Shown: positions 19,649 through 29,883, numbered from the stretch's first letter. The stretch: DNA of 64,000 nt from [Muricauda] lutisoli (nom. illeg.) (GCF_017313105.1 NZ_JAFLND010000001.1:1393600-1457599); one strand, 5' to 3'. Notes: generated from the letters alone by a model not told the origin. Numbers and translations are program-made.

Positions 19649-22600
19649 TTATGGGCGGTTTACAGACTTTTCCGAAAAACGGATCAAGCTATCTTTTCCC
19701 ATTACTTGCGTAGGCTGTTTTCTTGGTGATGGTTCCGTTTGCTCTTCTGCCTTTTCCTTTTTATTGAACACTTTTTGCATTAGCTCCCTAAAGCTATTAA
19801 AATCCACTTGGTAAGATAGTCCAACTCCTTGCGTGTAGCCCTGTCGTTCAGATAAGAATTGTTGCGCCTGTAATTGGTTTTCCCTATTGAATATCTTGGC
19901 ACTCAACGTTCCTTGTTCATTCAACAGTATTTGTACCTCAACATCCCCCGCAACAACAGTTTCGGATACACCGCCCACTGGCACCCCTACCCTTCCGTTC
20001 ACCAAAATACGATCAGATAGTTGCGTAGAAACCGTTACCCCGATCCTATCTTCCGTTGTAATGTCCGCATTAGGATCGTTATAGCCCTGCTCGTAGGATA
20101 GCCCTAAATTAAGTTTATCGTTATTTCCCGATAGTATCTGATTAAACAGTCCGGAAGCTGTTTGAATCAGGTTCCCTGTAACGGCCTGTTGATTGATTCC
20201 TCCCGACTGTGGGTTGACGAAGGTTCCCTGAGCCAATAAGAAGAAAGCATTTCTCTCTTTTATTGTGGGATCTTGCAAACGATATTCCAATTCTGATTGC
20301 ACGACAGAACTAGTACCTGGAAACTCGATGTCAAAATCTATATTCGGGCTTTCTAGTTCCCCTGTCAACCTGACCACCACATCTGTTCGTATTCTTCCCG
20401 TGTACCCTGCGTTGTCTAAGAGCGGAGCAGGATTAGCATTGAGCTCATATACCGCTTCTAAATTCAACTGTGCGGCCAAAGGATCACGCTCCCAAAGAAT
20501 AGTGCCTTCGGGACGGACCTTGAATTTCTTGTCAATTACACCACCATACTTAAAATTATACTCTCCAGTAACCACCACAAAATCTCCATACATATTAAAT
20601 TTTCCATTGGTATTGATTTCCATTAACAAAATACCCTCCCCAGTTCCCTTCAAAGAGCTACCGGAATCCTGATCCACAACAATCTCCACCTCGGCATCTC
20701 TGGTAACGGCAAGGTCAAATTTCATTTCCAGACCTTGGTATTCCTCTAGCACCCGTTCTTCTTGAAAGGAATCCGTTTCCTTCTTTTCGATAAAGTTGAT
20801 AAAAGAATAGTCTCCAACGCTGGTTACATCACTCAAAGGAATCTTTAGAGAGGAACCGCGTGCCGTAGTGGCATCAACAGAAATGGTCAGTGCATCCACC
20901 GGCCCATAAATACTTCCCGTACCATTTATAAATCCGGTTCCGTAATACAAAGCTTCTTCATCGTATTCGGTATTCAGAATCATAAAACGATCGTTCTTTG
21001 TATCCACATCCAATCCCAAATACCAATCGTCAAAACCTGTATGACTAATGGTACCATCCAAAGTAGCTGTGGTTCTCTCTTCCACATCGGACAGTTCCAC
21101 ATTTTCAAAATAAAATGTCTGGTCAAAAAGTCTCACCTGGGAATATGGTGCAAAATCATAGTCTACATTGAGGTAGGGAATTCCTATACCTGCCTCGTTC
21201 AAGCTCAAAACTCCGTTAATGGATGGGTTGCTCACATCTCCTGTAATAGTGGTGTTTCCACTTAATTTACCTCTAATATTGGAAATAATATCCTCTCCCA
21301 AGGGTCCAAACGGTTCTAAAGCAAAATCGGAAAAATCGGCCACTAGATTTAACTCTTGTTTTTCATTGACATTGGTAATCTTACCGTTAATGCTCATTCG
21401 CTCCTTACCATCATCATTAAGCCAACTGCTCACCCCAAACTCCGTAAGATCGTTGTTTCCATATATGCCCACTTCCAGATCGCCCATGCGCATGTCGTTA
21501 ACGCTAAAGTTTTTGATCTTCAAACTTGATGTTGGCAAGTAGTTCCCGTCTTTTTGCAGGATATTGAGAAAACCATCCACTTCGCCGTTCATTTTTAAGC
21601 TGTCTATGGACGGTGTAATTTTATTAAGGGATACCAAGTTAAACTGAAGGTCCAGATCTTTATAAGTGGAGTCTGCAAATTCACCTCTCAGTCGAATCTG
21701 CTCTTTGTTGTTATTGTCCATTACCACATCCTCAATCTTGATACTGTCCAAAGAACTGTTGAAAATAACCTTGTTTTTACTATTCCCATCCTTATTGAGG
21801 ATCCAAGTGTTTCCTTTAAAACTTACATCCGATTTTTTAAGTCCGATCACGGACCTGTTGTTTTCGTTAAAAGTGTGGTAAAAGTTTAGGTTATAGCTAT
21901 CGTCGTATTCACTTCCCCCTTTAAATTCCGTTCTAAAGAAAAGTGTGTCCTTGAGCGTGGTATTGATAAGGTTAAAGTCTTTGATATCGTAATATACGGT
22001 TGACATATCCTCCACCGAAACAAAGGTGTTGAAAAGGGGATTCTTGTTATCTATCTTCAACTCTATATTATCGAACTTGTTTCCAAAAGCTTCAATACTA
22101 GGAGATTTAAAAGTGAGTTTAAAATCACTCTGGTCCGCTTCAATCGCCCCGCGAATAAACGTATTGGCATCGAATGCCATCTCTGGAACAAATACATCAA
22201 CGATTTTATTGTAAATCTTGAAGTTAAAGTCCAAGTATTGACCTTGGGATATTTCGAAAGGCTGATAGTTGGTATAAATACTACCAACGGAATTCTGAAC
22301 CAATCTTCCCAGTTCCTGTACTTTGAAACTACCTCTCATGTATCCCGTAATGATATCCGGAGAATTGATTTCGATAGTACGTATGGTATCCTTTTCAAAG
22401 GAAGACGTAACCGTAAAGTCTTCGAAATAATACGTGTCGTTCACATTTTGATAGGTGGTATTGGAAAATTGAAGCTGACCCGCCATATCATCAAGGTTGT
22501 TGCCTTCGATATCCATGTCCACGTGTCCTTTAAAAATAGAAATGGTATCGTTGATAAAGTTCAGCTTTTTGAGATCGGCATAGTCGACCGCGGCAACAAA

Positions 22601-24157
22601 ATTAAATTTGTTCTCACGGGCCCCAAAGTTGGCCAGCCCTTGAAAATCGAACCTGAAATTATCGTCGTTACAAAGCAGGATACCATCAAAAAGTTCGTTC
22701 CTAAGTATACCGGAAACCTTTATTTTATTGTATTCATAATTATTGAATTCAAATTTGTAGATGTCACCGGAAACCTCGGTATTCAAACTTTCGGCCACAA
22801 ATCCCTTGCCCTCAACATTCATGTCCATGGAGGCGAGCCCAAGATCATTGTTTTCTATGAACTCACCCAAATCAAAATCTATCAATGAGATAAAACCGAT
22901 ATAGGATGCATCTTCCATGGTCTGTACATTGGTCATCTGCAGGTCCACATAGCTATCCCCAACTGCAGTATTCAAATTAACGGTTACATCTATGGATGTT
23001 TCCGTTATCTCGGCATCTCCCCGAACAGTAAACTGACCTAGTTTTTGAACCGATTCAGGAATATTTCTCCCCAGTATTTGTGGTAAAATACTTCTAAGCT
23101 GATAATAGCTTGAAGTGAGATTGTCTATATCTCCCCGCAAAACAAAAGGAGCTTGCTCGCTGAATATATTATCGAACCTAAAATCCCCACGAATCCCGGT
23201 ATTGTCAGTAAAAAGAAACAGGTTGTCCACCTGAAGCTGGTTAAGCACCCCACTAAAATCACCTGTAAATGTAACGGTCTTGTCTTGCCCGAATTCATTA
23301 AAGAAGGCATTTACCTCATTAAGGGCCACGGAAGATTCAGTAAAGTTGGCATCAATGTTGACCAAATCGACAAAATCGGCCAAATCCTCTCGTTCATAAT
23401 TGAACACCAAATTCCCTTTGAGTGCAGATTGTTCGGTGTCGATCAACAAGGAATCAAAGCGCATTTGCTGTTTGGTGTATTTAAAATCCGTTGTCAATTT
23501 TTTAAGGCGTATTCCTCGCTTGGCCAAAGTAGAAAGGTCATCGATTTTGAGGGACACATCAGGGCCCAGAATTTGGAAATCGTGGGCTAAAATTTCTATT
23601 TCCGAAAAATTTAAAACTTCTTCGGCCTCCAGGTTTTCATCAATCAACCTAAACCGCCCCGTATTGATTTGAATCTCGTCCGAAGACATGAAAAATGGAG
23701 GGGTTCCCGGTGCCCTGGGCTGGCCATCATCCAATTTCGCCACAAAAACATCCAAATTGGTATCCGTTTCCCCTTTGTATGTTTTTAAATTGAATATTAG
23801 TCCATCCAATTCAATATCGCCAAACTCCATCTTGTTATTGGCCATATTGCGCAGGTTTAATATAGATGTGGATAATTTATGGATATAGATAAGGGTATCC
23901 TTTTTGTAATCTTCCACATAAATCCCCTTAATTCCGGTATTTAAATTAAAAAGGGACATGCTCACCCGATCGATTTGGATATGGGTGCCAAACTCCTCGT
24001 TCAAAGAATCCATTGCATATTTGCCCAATCTTGTTTGCACAGCTGGTATCGAAAGAACCAATGATCCCAAAACCATAATTAGGATAATGGCCAAAAGGAA
24101 ACGCAATAGTATTTTACGAAGTTTTTTGATAGGGCTTTTATGTTTTACCTTTGACAA
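19649..24157 (-). CDS. tamB: TamB-like translocation/assembly module protein
   Basis: A 1502-residue protein with one N-terminal membrane anchor (about 17-38) after a basic stretch (KKLRKILLRFLLA). A long repetitive beta-rich AsmA/TamB-like body follows, and a C-terminal DUF490 domain lies at about 1080-1450 (GTILWERDPLAAQLNLEA, then ELEYRLQDPTIKERNAFFLLAQGTF). The family forms a periplasm-spanning groove for lipid or outer-membrane-protein traffic; recent work on relatives favours phospholipid transport. The only plausible start is TTG at 24157: between it and the upstream in-frame stop at 24188-24190 there is no ATG, GTG or CTG, and the first internal Met falls inside the anchor. It diverges from tsaD with a 21-bp gap between start codons. 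No TamA-type partner is in the window. Confidence 0.9.
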   Translation of the reverse strand: MSKVKHKSPIKKLRKILLRFLLAIILIMVLGSLVLSIPAVQTRLGKYAMDSLNEEFGTHIQIDRVSMSLFNLNTGIKGIYVEDYKKDTLIYIHKLSTSILNLRNMANNKMEFGDIELDGLIFNLKTYKGETDTNLDVFVAKLDDGQPRAPGTPPFFMSSDEIQINTGRFRLIDENLEAEEVLNFSEIEILAHDFQILGPDVSLKIDDLSTLAKRGIRLKKLTTDFKYTKQQMRFDSLLIDTEQSALKGNLVFNYEREDLADFVDLVNIDANFTESSVALNEVNAFFNEFGQDKTVTFTGDFSGVLNQLQVDNLFLFTDNTGIRGDFRFDNIFSEQAPFVLRGDIDNLTSSYYQLRSILPQILGRNIPESVQKLGQFTVRGDAEITETSIDVTVNLNTAVGDSYVDLQMTNVQTMEDASYIGFISLIDFDLGEFIENNDLGLASMDMNVEGKGFVAESLNTEVSGDIYKFEFNNYEYNKIKVSGILRNELFDGILLCNDDNFRFDFQGLANFGARENKFNFVAAVDYADLKKLNFINDTISIFKGHVDMDIEGNNLDDMAGQLQFSNTTYQNVNDTYYFEDFTVTSSFEKDTIRTIEINSPDIITGYMRGSFKVQELGRLVQNSVGSIYTNYQPFEISQGQYLDFNFKIYNKIVDVFVPEMAFDANTFIRGAIEADQSDFKLTFKSPSIEAFGNKFDNIELKIDNKNPLFNTFVSVEDMSTVYYDIKDFNLINTTLKDTLFFRTEFKGGSEYDDSYNLNFYHTFNENNRSVIGLKKSDVSFKGNTWILNKDGNSKNKVIFNSSLDSIKIEDVVMDNNNKEQIRLRGEFADSTYKDLDLQFNLVSLNKITPSIDSLKMNGEVDGFLNILQKDGNYLPTSSLKIKNFSVNDMRMGDLEVGIYGNNDLTEFGVSSWLNDDGKERMSINGKITNVNEKQELNLVADFSDFALEPFGPLGEDIISNIRGKLSGNTTITGDVSNPSINGVLSLNEAGIGIPYLNVDYDFAPYSQVRLFDQTFYFENVELSDVEERTTATLDGTISHTGFDDWYLGLDVDTKNDRFMILNTEYDEEALYYGTGFINGTGSIYGPVDALTISVDATTARGSSLKIPLSDVTSVGDYSFINFIEKKETDSFQEERVLEEYQGLEMKFDLAVTRDAEVEIVVDQDSGSSLKGTGEGILLMEINTNGKFNMYGDFVVVTGEYNFKYGGVIDKKFKVRPEGTILWERDPLAAQLNLEAVYELNANPAPLLDNAGYTGRIRTDVVVRLTGELESPNIDFDIEFPGTSSVVQSELEYRLQDPTIKERNAFFLLAQGTFVNPQSGGINQQAVTGNLIQTASGLFNQILSGNNDKLNLGLSYEQGYNDPNADITTEDRIGVTVSTQLSDRILVNGRVGVPVGGVSETVVAGDVEVQILLNEQGTLSAKIFNRENQLQAQQFLSERQGYTQGVGLSYQVDFNSFRELMQKVFNKKEKAEEQTEPSPRKQPTQVMGKDSLIRFSEKSVNRP

Positions 24158-24178
24158 CCAATTTTTGTTCCAAAACCT

Positions 24179-25207
24179 GTGGAAAATTCAAAAAAATATA
24201 TTCTTGCAATCGAATCATCCTGTGATGATACGTCTGCCGCTGTACTGAGCAATGCAAAAGTACTGAGCAATGTGGTAGCTACACAAGAAATCCACAAGCA
24301 ATATGGGGGCGTTGTCCCAGAGTTGGCTTCAAGGGCGCATCAACAAAATATTGTCCCTGTGGTACACCAAGCCTTGGCCAAGGCAAATATCGATAAAAAA
24401 CAACTATCTGCCATAGCTTTTACAAGAGGGCCCGGACTTATGGGTTCTTTGTTGGTAGGTACCTCTTTCGCCAAGTCGTTGGCCTTGGGATTGGATATCC
24501 CGCTCATTGAGGTCAACCATATGGAAGCCCACATCCTCGCCCATTTTATTGAGGACGCCGACCAGACCGCTCCCAAGTTTCCATTTTTGGGAATGACGAT
24601 CAGTGGAGGACATACACAAATTGTGAAGGTAACCGATTATTTTACCATGGAAGTCTTGGGCGAAACATTGGACGATGCCGTGGGCGAGGCATTTGACAAA
24701 AGTGCCAAATTGATGGGACTACCCTACCCTGGCGGACCGCTAATTGACAAATACGCGAAGCTCGGAAATCCCAAAGCATTTCCATTCCCAAAACCAAAGG
24801 TTGATGGACTTAACTTCAGTTTCAGTGGACTGAAGACGAGTATCCTCTACTTTTTACAACGGGAGACCCAAAAGAACCCAAATTTTGTTGAAGAGCACAT
24901 GAACGATATTTGTGCTTCGGTACAGTATACCATCTTAGAAATTTTGATGGATAAATTACAATTGGCTGTAGACCAGACCGGCATCAAACAAATTGCTATT
25001 GGCGGAGGGGTCGCGGCCAATTCAGGAATTCGTAGTCGATTAAGAGAAGCAGAGGAAAAGTTGGGCTGGCAAACCTTTATTCCTAAATTTGAGTATTGCA
25101 CGGATAATGCAGCCATGATCGGAATTGTGGGTTACCTTAAGTTTACAAAGGGTAAGTTCACAGATCAAAGTATTGCCGCAAAGGCAAGATATGCCATAGG
25201 CAGCTAA
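24179..25207 (+). CDS. tsaD: tRNA N6-adenosine threonylcarbamoyltransferase
   Basis: A 342-residue protein of the Kae1/TsaD family that transfers the threonylcarbamoyl group to A37 of ANN-decoding tRNAs. It begins YILAIESSCDDTSAAV, carries the metal-binding HMEAH (His114 and His118), the ASKHA loop MTISGGHTQ, and the IGGGVAANSGIR segment. The start is GTG at 24179; the conserved family N-terminus begins only about seven residues later, so this start gives a normal length. The partners TsaB, TsaC and TsaE are not in the window. The promoter must overlap the start region of the divergent tamB. Confidence 0.96.
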   Translation: MENSKKYILAIESSCDDTSAAVLSNAKVLSNVVATQEIHKQYGGVVPELASRAHQQNIVPVVHQALAKANIDKKQLSAIAFTRGPGLMGSLLVGTSFAKSLALGLDIPLIEVNHMEAHILAHFIEDADQTAPKFPFLGMTISGGHTQIVKVTDYFTMEVLGETLDDAVGEAFDKSAKLMGLPYPGGPLIDKYAKLGNPKAFPFPKPKVDGLNFSFSGLKTSILYFLQRETQKNPNFVEEHMNDICASVQYTILEILMDKLQLAVDQTGIKQIAIGGGVAANSGIRSRLREAEEKLGWQTFIPKFEYCTDNAAMIGIVGYLKFTKGKFTDQSIAAKARYAIGS

Positions 25208-25225
25208 CTAATCTAAACCTTAACT

Positions 25226-25933
25226 ATGCAGCTTTTTTACAATGCCAAATTGGACTACAGTGCCAAGCAATTCATTTTCCCGCCAGATGAAAGCAAACAT
25301 ATTGTTAGGGTACTCCGTAAATCGGAAGGGGACATTGTGCAAATAACCAATGGGAAAGGTTATTTGTTCGAAGCTGAAATATTGGAGGCCGATCAAAAAA
25401 AGTGTAAAGTACGTATTGTTTCACAACGCAAATCGATTCCGAAGAGATATCAACTGCACATGGTCGTCGCCCCTACCAAAATGAACGACCGTTACGAATG
25501 GTTTTTGGAAAAAGCAACAGAAATAGGTGTTGATGAGATCACCCCTGTTATTTGTGACCATTCCGAACGAAAAACCATCAAACAGGAGCGGATGGAACGG
25601 GTGCTTCAATCTGCTATGAAACAATCTCTACAAACCGTACTTCCAAAACTCAACCCCCCTATTTCGTGCAAGGAATTTTTGGAATCCGACCGATCTACTG
25701 GTTTTAAATTTATCGCCCATTGCCAAAATGGGGACAAAATGGAGCTGAAAAGAAAGGTTATTGCCGATAACGATGCCACTATCCTTATTGGACCGGAAGG
25801 GGATTTCTCAAAAGATGAAATAGATTTGGCCAAAGAAAAAGGCTATATCCCAATTTCCTTGGGAAGAAATCGACTGAGAACAGAGACTGCAGCCATTGTA
25901 GCGTGTGCAACGGTAGCGATAATCAATAGCTAA
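25226..25933 (+). CDS. rsmE: 16S rRNA m3U1498 methyltransferase
   Basis: A 235-residue SPOUT-class methyltransferase of normal length. The N-terminal PUA-like part (HIVRVLRKSEGD) is followed by the trefoil-knot motifs LIGPEGDFSKDEI and LGRNRLRTETAAIVA, which bind S-adenosylmethionine. It methylates U1498 in the small-subunit decoding centre. It lies 18 bp after tsaD in the same direction, making a small translation-quality operon. Confidence 0.95.
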   Translation: MQLFYNAKLDYSAKQFIFPPDESKHIVRVLRKSEGDIVQITNGKGYLFEAEILEADQKKCKVRIVSQRKSIPKRYQLHMVVAPTKMNDRYEWFLEKATEIGVDEITPVICDHSERKTIKQERMERVLQSAMKQSLQTVLPKLNPPISCKEFLESDRSTGFKFIAHCQNGDKMELKRKVIADNDATILIGPEGDFSKDEIDLAKEKGYIPISLGRNRLRTETAAIVACATVAIINS

Positions 25934-25997
25934 AGGGAATCCGAATCATTTTTTACAAATGATTATTTTATTTTTAAGGATGATAAATCACTCCCAC

Positions 25998-26648
25998 ATG
26001 AAAAAGAAATTGCTTTTGGTCATTACGATGTTGTTTTTCGGAGCAACCACGACCAACGCCCAACAGATTGCCGTACTCAAATACGGTGGTGGTGGGGATT
26101 GGTACTCCAACCCAACAGCACTTCCCAACCTGATCAAGTTTTGCAATACCAATATCGATACCAAGATAAATCCAGAACCAGAGACTGTCGAAGCTGGAAG
26201 TGTTTCCATCTTTACATATCCATTTTTGCACATGACCGGACACGGAAATGTCTTTTTCAGTGATGAAGAAGTTCAAAATTTACGAACCTATCTCCTGTCT
26301 GGAGGTTTCTTGCATATTGATGATAATTATGGAATGGAACCTTACTTAAGGCGGGAGCTGGAAAAAGTATTTCCGGATAAGTCATTGGAAGAACTGGGTT
26401 CCGACCACCCTATATTTGAACAAAAGTTTAATTTTCCCGATGGATTGCCCAAAATTCATGAACACGATGGCAAGCGGCCGCAAGCCTTTGGAATTTTTGA
26501 CAAGGGAAGGCTTGTCCTGCTCTACACGTATGAATGCGACCTTGGAGATGGTTGGGAGGACCCCTCGGTTCATAACGACCCCGAAGAAGTTCGGCTCAAG
26601 GCCTTACAGATGGGGGCCAATATTGTGGAATATGCCTTTAAAAGTTAA
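25998..26648 (+). CDS. Secreted DUF4159 protein
   Basis: The frame opens at 25959, but the ATG at 25998 is preferred because MKKKLLLVITMLFFGATTTNAQQ is then a standard signal peptide; product 216 residues. The rest matches the DUF4159 family by eye: GGGGDWYSNPTALPNL near the mature N-terminus, FLHMTGHGNVFFSDEEV, GGFLHIDDNYG, and the C-terminal EEVRLKALQMGANI. This has the topology of a class I glutamine amidotransferase-like fold in which family members lack an obvious catalytic triad. In many bacteria DUF4159 occurs in larger membrane proteins near MoxR/Bat genes; here it is stand-alone between rsmE and a permease. Confidence 0.88.
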   Translation: MKKKLLLVITMLFFGATTTNAQQIAVLKYGGGGDWYSNPTALPNLIKFCNTNIDTKINPEPETVEAGSVSIFTYPFLHMTGHGNVFFSDEEVQNLRTYLLSGGFLHIDDNYGMEPYLRRELEKVFPDKSLEELGSDHPIFEQKFNFPDGLPKIHEHDGKRPQAFGIFDKGRLVLLYTYECDLGDGWEDPSVHNDPEEVRLKALQMGANIVEYAFKS

Positions 26649-26651
26649 TAC

Positions 26652-27752
26652 ATGAACTCAAAAACAATAGCCAATGGAATCTTACGCGCCGTAGCAATTA
26701 TGGTGGGCGTAGTGCTTTTGGGGTGGTTTTTCTACAAGATACAATCCGTTCTGGCATATTTGGCCATTGCCGCTGTTCTGGCTTTATTGGGCAGGCCCAT
26801 TGTTTTGTTTCTGCGAAGAAGGCTAAAGTTTCACAACACCTTGGCTGTTGTGGTTACCATGGTTATAATGTTGTCCATCTTTTTGGGGATTTTGGCCCTG
26901 TTTATTCCACTGATTGCCGAACAAAGCAAAAACCTTTCCCTTTTGGATATTGAAGCGCTCAAAGGAGACCTTACCACCCTCTATTTGCAAACATTGGACT
27001 ATTTTGGAGCTTCAACAGGAAGCCTAACTAGTTTATTGGATGAGTCGCACATTGAGGAAAATGTACTCAAAGGATTGGATTTAGGATTTATTCCCAACCT
27101 TCTTAATTCTTTCGTAAATGCACTGAGCAATTTTAGTGTCGGCCTTTTTTCCGTTCTGTTTATTTCCTTTTTCTTTTTAAAGGATAGTAAATTGATGCAA
27201 AATGGAATTTTGACATTTGTTCCCAATAACAAGGAAAGCAACTTGGTAAAATCTATTGAAAAAATCAATAATCTACTCTCAAGATATTTTGCGGGCATAC
27301 TGTTACAGCTTTTTATTCTGTTCGTAATATACACAGTGGCACTACTTATTGTTGGCGTGGAAAATGCCATAGTGATTGCTTTCTTGTGTGCGCTGTTCAA
27401 CATAATCCCATACATTGGTCCGATCATAGGGGGAGTAACCATGATCACCCTAACAATGACCAGTTTTATCGATGCGGATTTCAGCAGCGTTATCCTACCA
27501 AAAGCTTTGTATGTATTTATAGGTTTGACCATAGGTCAACTTATCGATAATTTCTTTTCCCAGCCCTTTATTTTTTCTACTAGTGTAAAGTCGCACCCCT
27601 TGGAAATCTTTTTGATCATCATTATTGCGGGATTACTTTTTGGAGTGGTCGGAATGGTGGTCGCAGTACCAGGATATACCGCCATAAAGGTTGTTCTAAA
27701 AGAGTTTTTAGCAGATTATTCGTTTGTGAAAAAATTGACCAAAAACTTATAG
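26652..27752 (+). CDS. AI-2E/PerM-family membrane transporter
   Basis: A 366-residue polytopic membrane protein with about seven or eight helices. Two lie near the N-terminus (13-45), then TLAVVVTMVIMLSIFLGILALF. A soluble segment with SIEKINNLLSRYFAGILLQ follows around 200, and the family-typical ALFNIIPYIGPIIGG lies near 250-265. The family includes the AI-2 exporter TqsA and sodium/proton antiporters, so the substrate cannot be inferred. It begins 4 bp after the DUF4159 gene, so it is surely co-transcribed with it. Confidence 0.9.
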   Translation: MNSKTIANGILRAVAIMVGVVLLGWFFYKIQSVLAYLAIAAVLALLGRPIVLFLRRRLKFHNTLAVVVTMVIMLSIFLGILALFIPLIAEQSKNLSLLDIEALKGDLTTLYLQTLDYFGASTGSLTSLLDESHIEENVLKGLDLGFIPNLLNSFVNALSNFSVGLFSVLFISFFFLKDSKLMQNGILTFVPNNKESNLVKSIEKINNLLSRYFAGILLQLFILFVIYTVALLIVGVENAIVIAFLCALFNIIPYIGPIIGGVTMITLTMTSFIDADFSSVILPKALYVFIGLTIGQLIDNFFSQPFIFSTSVKSHPLEIFLIIIIAGLLFGVVGMVVAVPGYTAIKVVLKEFLADYSFVKKLTKNL

Positions 27753-27759
27753 CATCAGT

Positions 27760-28944
27760 TTGAATAAAGTTATTTTAAATACTGGTGTACAGGATTTTAT
27801 AAACAAAAATTTGTTATCTGACATCATGACAGTTTTGCTATCAAAACCTGTTTTTGATGGAGTTTCACAAAAAGAATTGGCCGAACAGATTGAAGCAAAG
27901 AAAAAATGCAAGGACAAGCTACCAACATGGTTTAATTCATCCAAAATATACTACCCCAATAAACTCAATATTGAGCAAACCAGTTCGGAAACCACAGCAG
28001 CGTACAAAGCCGAAATTGTAAGTGGAAAATCCTTGGTCGACCTTACAGGAGGTTTTGGTGTGGACAGTTATTTTTTTTCCAAAAAAATCGACCAGGTTTT
28101 TCATTGTGAAATCAATCAAGAATTAAGTGGCATAGCCAGTCATAATTTTAAAGTTTTAGGGCAGGAAAACATACAATGTTTGTCCGAAGATGGTATCGAA
28201 TTCTTAAAACGTTCTACCGATAGTTTTGATTGGATCTATGTTGACCCCTCAAGAAGAAATGATAAAAAAGGTAAGGTCTTTTTACTGGAGGATTGTCTAC
28301 CAAATTTACCTGAACATCTCCCCTTACTTTTTGAAAAAAGTCATCGTATTCTGGTAAAAACTTCCCCGCTTTTGGATATTAAAATGGGAATCACGGCATT
28401 AAATTTTGTGAAAGAAGTGCATGTGGTCGCGGCTCAAAATGAAGTAAAGGAACTGCTTTTTGTTTTGGAAAAAGGATATGTCGGAAGCATCCAGGTTAAA
28501 ACGATCAACTTGTTGCCAGAGCAAAGGGACATGTTCAATTTTGAACTGGAACAGGAACAAGATGCCCAAATTCATTATGGAGAACCATTGTCCTATTTAT
28601 ATGAACCCAATACGGCTATTTTAAAGTCTGGAGGATTTAAGTCGGTTGCAAAAGCTTATGACCTTGTAAAATTACATCCACATTCCCATTTATATACTGG
28701 TGATAAAATTATTGACTTTCCCGGGAGAAGATTTGAAATTCATCAGTTGCTCCCCTACTCCAAAAAATCGCTGAAAACCATAGCGGTCAGCAAGGCAAAT
28801 ATCACTACCCGTAACTTTCCGTTGTCTGTGGCCGAAATCCGTAAAAAACACAACATAAAAGATGGTGGAAATAGATATCTGTTCTTCACCAAAACCATAG
28901 ATGATGCCTTATTGGTTTTGGACTGCGAAAAAGTAATGGACTAG
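27760..28944 (+). CDS. SAM-dependent methyltransferase with THUMP-like C-terminal region
   Basis: A 394-residue class I methyltransferase starting at TTG (27760), 7 bp after the permease stop. Motif I is LVDLTGGFGVD at about 92-102 and motif IV is YVDPSRRNDKKG near 160-171. The C-terminal part (PGRRFEIHQLLPYSKKSLK, then ITTRNFPLSVAEIRKKH) matches the THUMP-like domain seen in Bacteroidota homologues, which suggests an RNA substrate. The exact modification is unknown. The gene ends overlapping the stop of the convergent alpha/beta hydrolase by 4 bp. Confidence 0.85.
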   Translation: MNKVILNTGVQDFINKNLLSDIMTVLLSKPVFDGVSQKELAEQIEAKKKCKDKLPTWFNSSKIYYPNKLNIEQTSSETTAAYKAEIVSGKSLVDLTGGFGVDSYFFSKKIDQVFHCEINQELSGIASHNFKVLGQENIQCLSEDGIEFLKRSTDSFDWIYVDPSRRNDKKGKVFLLEDCLPNLPEHLPLLFEKSHRILVKTSPLLDIKMGITALNFVKEVHVVAAQNEVKELLFVLEKGYVGSIQVKTINLLPEQRDMFNFELEQEQDAQIHYGEPLSYLYEPNTAILKSGGFKSVAKAYDLVKLHPHSHLYTGDKIIDFPGRRFEIHQLLPYSKKSLKTIAVSKANITTRNFPLSVAEIRKKHNIKDGGNRYLFFTKTIDDALLVLDCEKVMD

Positions 28945-29867
28945 TCCAAATGCACCATCCAATCAAAAAACAGGTTCATCCAATTCTTCAATTTTTCATC
29001 GGTTAAAGCCAAAGAAAAACCATGTCCGCCCGTAGGATACACATGCATGGTTGCAGGCACGTTGTGAGCCTTCAAAGCATCAAAAAACAAGATGGTATTT
29101 GCTACAGGAACCACATCATCGTCCATGGCATGTAATAAAAAAGTCGGAGGGGTTTCGGCATCAACATGTTTTTCGTTGGACAAATAATCCACAGCATCAT
29201 CCGTGGGGTTCTCACCTACCAAGGAAACCCTAGACCCTGTATGGGTGCTTGGAACTCCAAGCGTAATCACAGGATAGATAAGGGCCATAAAATTGGGGCG
29301 TGCAGATATATCGTCCGCATCATCCTGTCTTTCGTAAACTTTGTCATCATAATGGGTTCCCAAAGAGGAAGCCAAGTGGCCGCCTGCGGAAAATCCCATG
29401 ATACCAACTTTGTCTTCAGAAATATTCCATTCCTCGGCATTTGACTTTACTATTCTGATGGCACGCTGTGCATCTTGCAAGGGAACCACATTTTTACCTT
29501 TGGCAATGGATTTGGACCATGGCAATCGATATTTCACTACAATACCCGCAATTCCCTTGACCGTCAATGTCTTTGCGATATCCGTCCCCTCCCAATCGTA
29601 TGCAAGACCATGGTAGCCGCCTCCAGGAAAAATAACAACAGCCTGTCCCGTTGCATTCTTTTTGGCAGGCAGGTACACCTCCAAGGTCGGCTTTTGGACA
29701 TTGGTGATCCAAATGATACCATCCTCGGTATGTTCCACAACTTCTTGCTCATTGGTCTCTTTCTGGTTGGGGATTGTATTGGGCCATAAAGGCATTGTTG
29801 TTTGCTGTGCGGACATTCCAATTGAAATTAGAGCAATAAGTAAAGTTGGTTTTTTTAATAATTTCAT
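28941..29867 (-). CDS. Secreted alpha/beta hydrolase (esterase, acetylxylan/feruloyl esterase type)
   Basis: The frame is open to 29924, but the ATG at 29867 begins a signal peptide (MKLLKKPTLLIALISIGMSAQ) and avoids overlapping the upstream gene; product 308 residues. The catalytic pieces are FPGGGYHGLA (oxyanion region), the nucleophile elbow MGFSAGGHLA, Asp in HAMDDDVVP, and His in GGHGFSL. This architecture is common among secreted carbohydrate acetyl esterases of Bacteroidota, though the substrate is not shown. It is the last gene of a four-gene minus-strand operon with the VanX-type dipeptidase. Confidence 0.88.
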   Translation of the reverse strand: MKLLKKPTLLIALISIGMSAQQTTMPLWPNTIPNQKETNEQEVVEHTEDGIIWITNVQKPTLEVYLPAKKNATGQAVVIFPGGGYHGLAYDWEGTDIAKTLTVKGIAGIVVKYRLPWSKSIAKGKNVVPLQDAQRAIRIVKSNAEEWNISEDKVGIMGFSAGGHLASSLGTHYDDKVYERQDDADDISARPNFMALIYPVITLGVPSTHTGSRVSLVGENPTDDAVDYLSNEKHVDAETPPTFLLHAMDDDVVPVANTILFFDALKAHNVPATMHVYPTGGHGFSLALTDEKLKNWMNLFFDWMVHLD

Positions 29868-29883
29868 AGGGTTGAGTTTTAGG

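Noticed and set aside
22238-22888. A 216-residue plus-strand frame
   Set aside because: It is antisense to tamB, with a composition typical of reverse-strand shadows and no recognisable domain.
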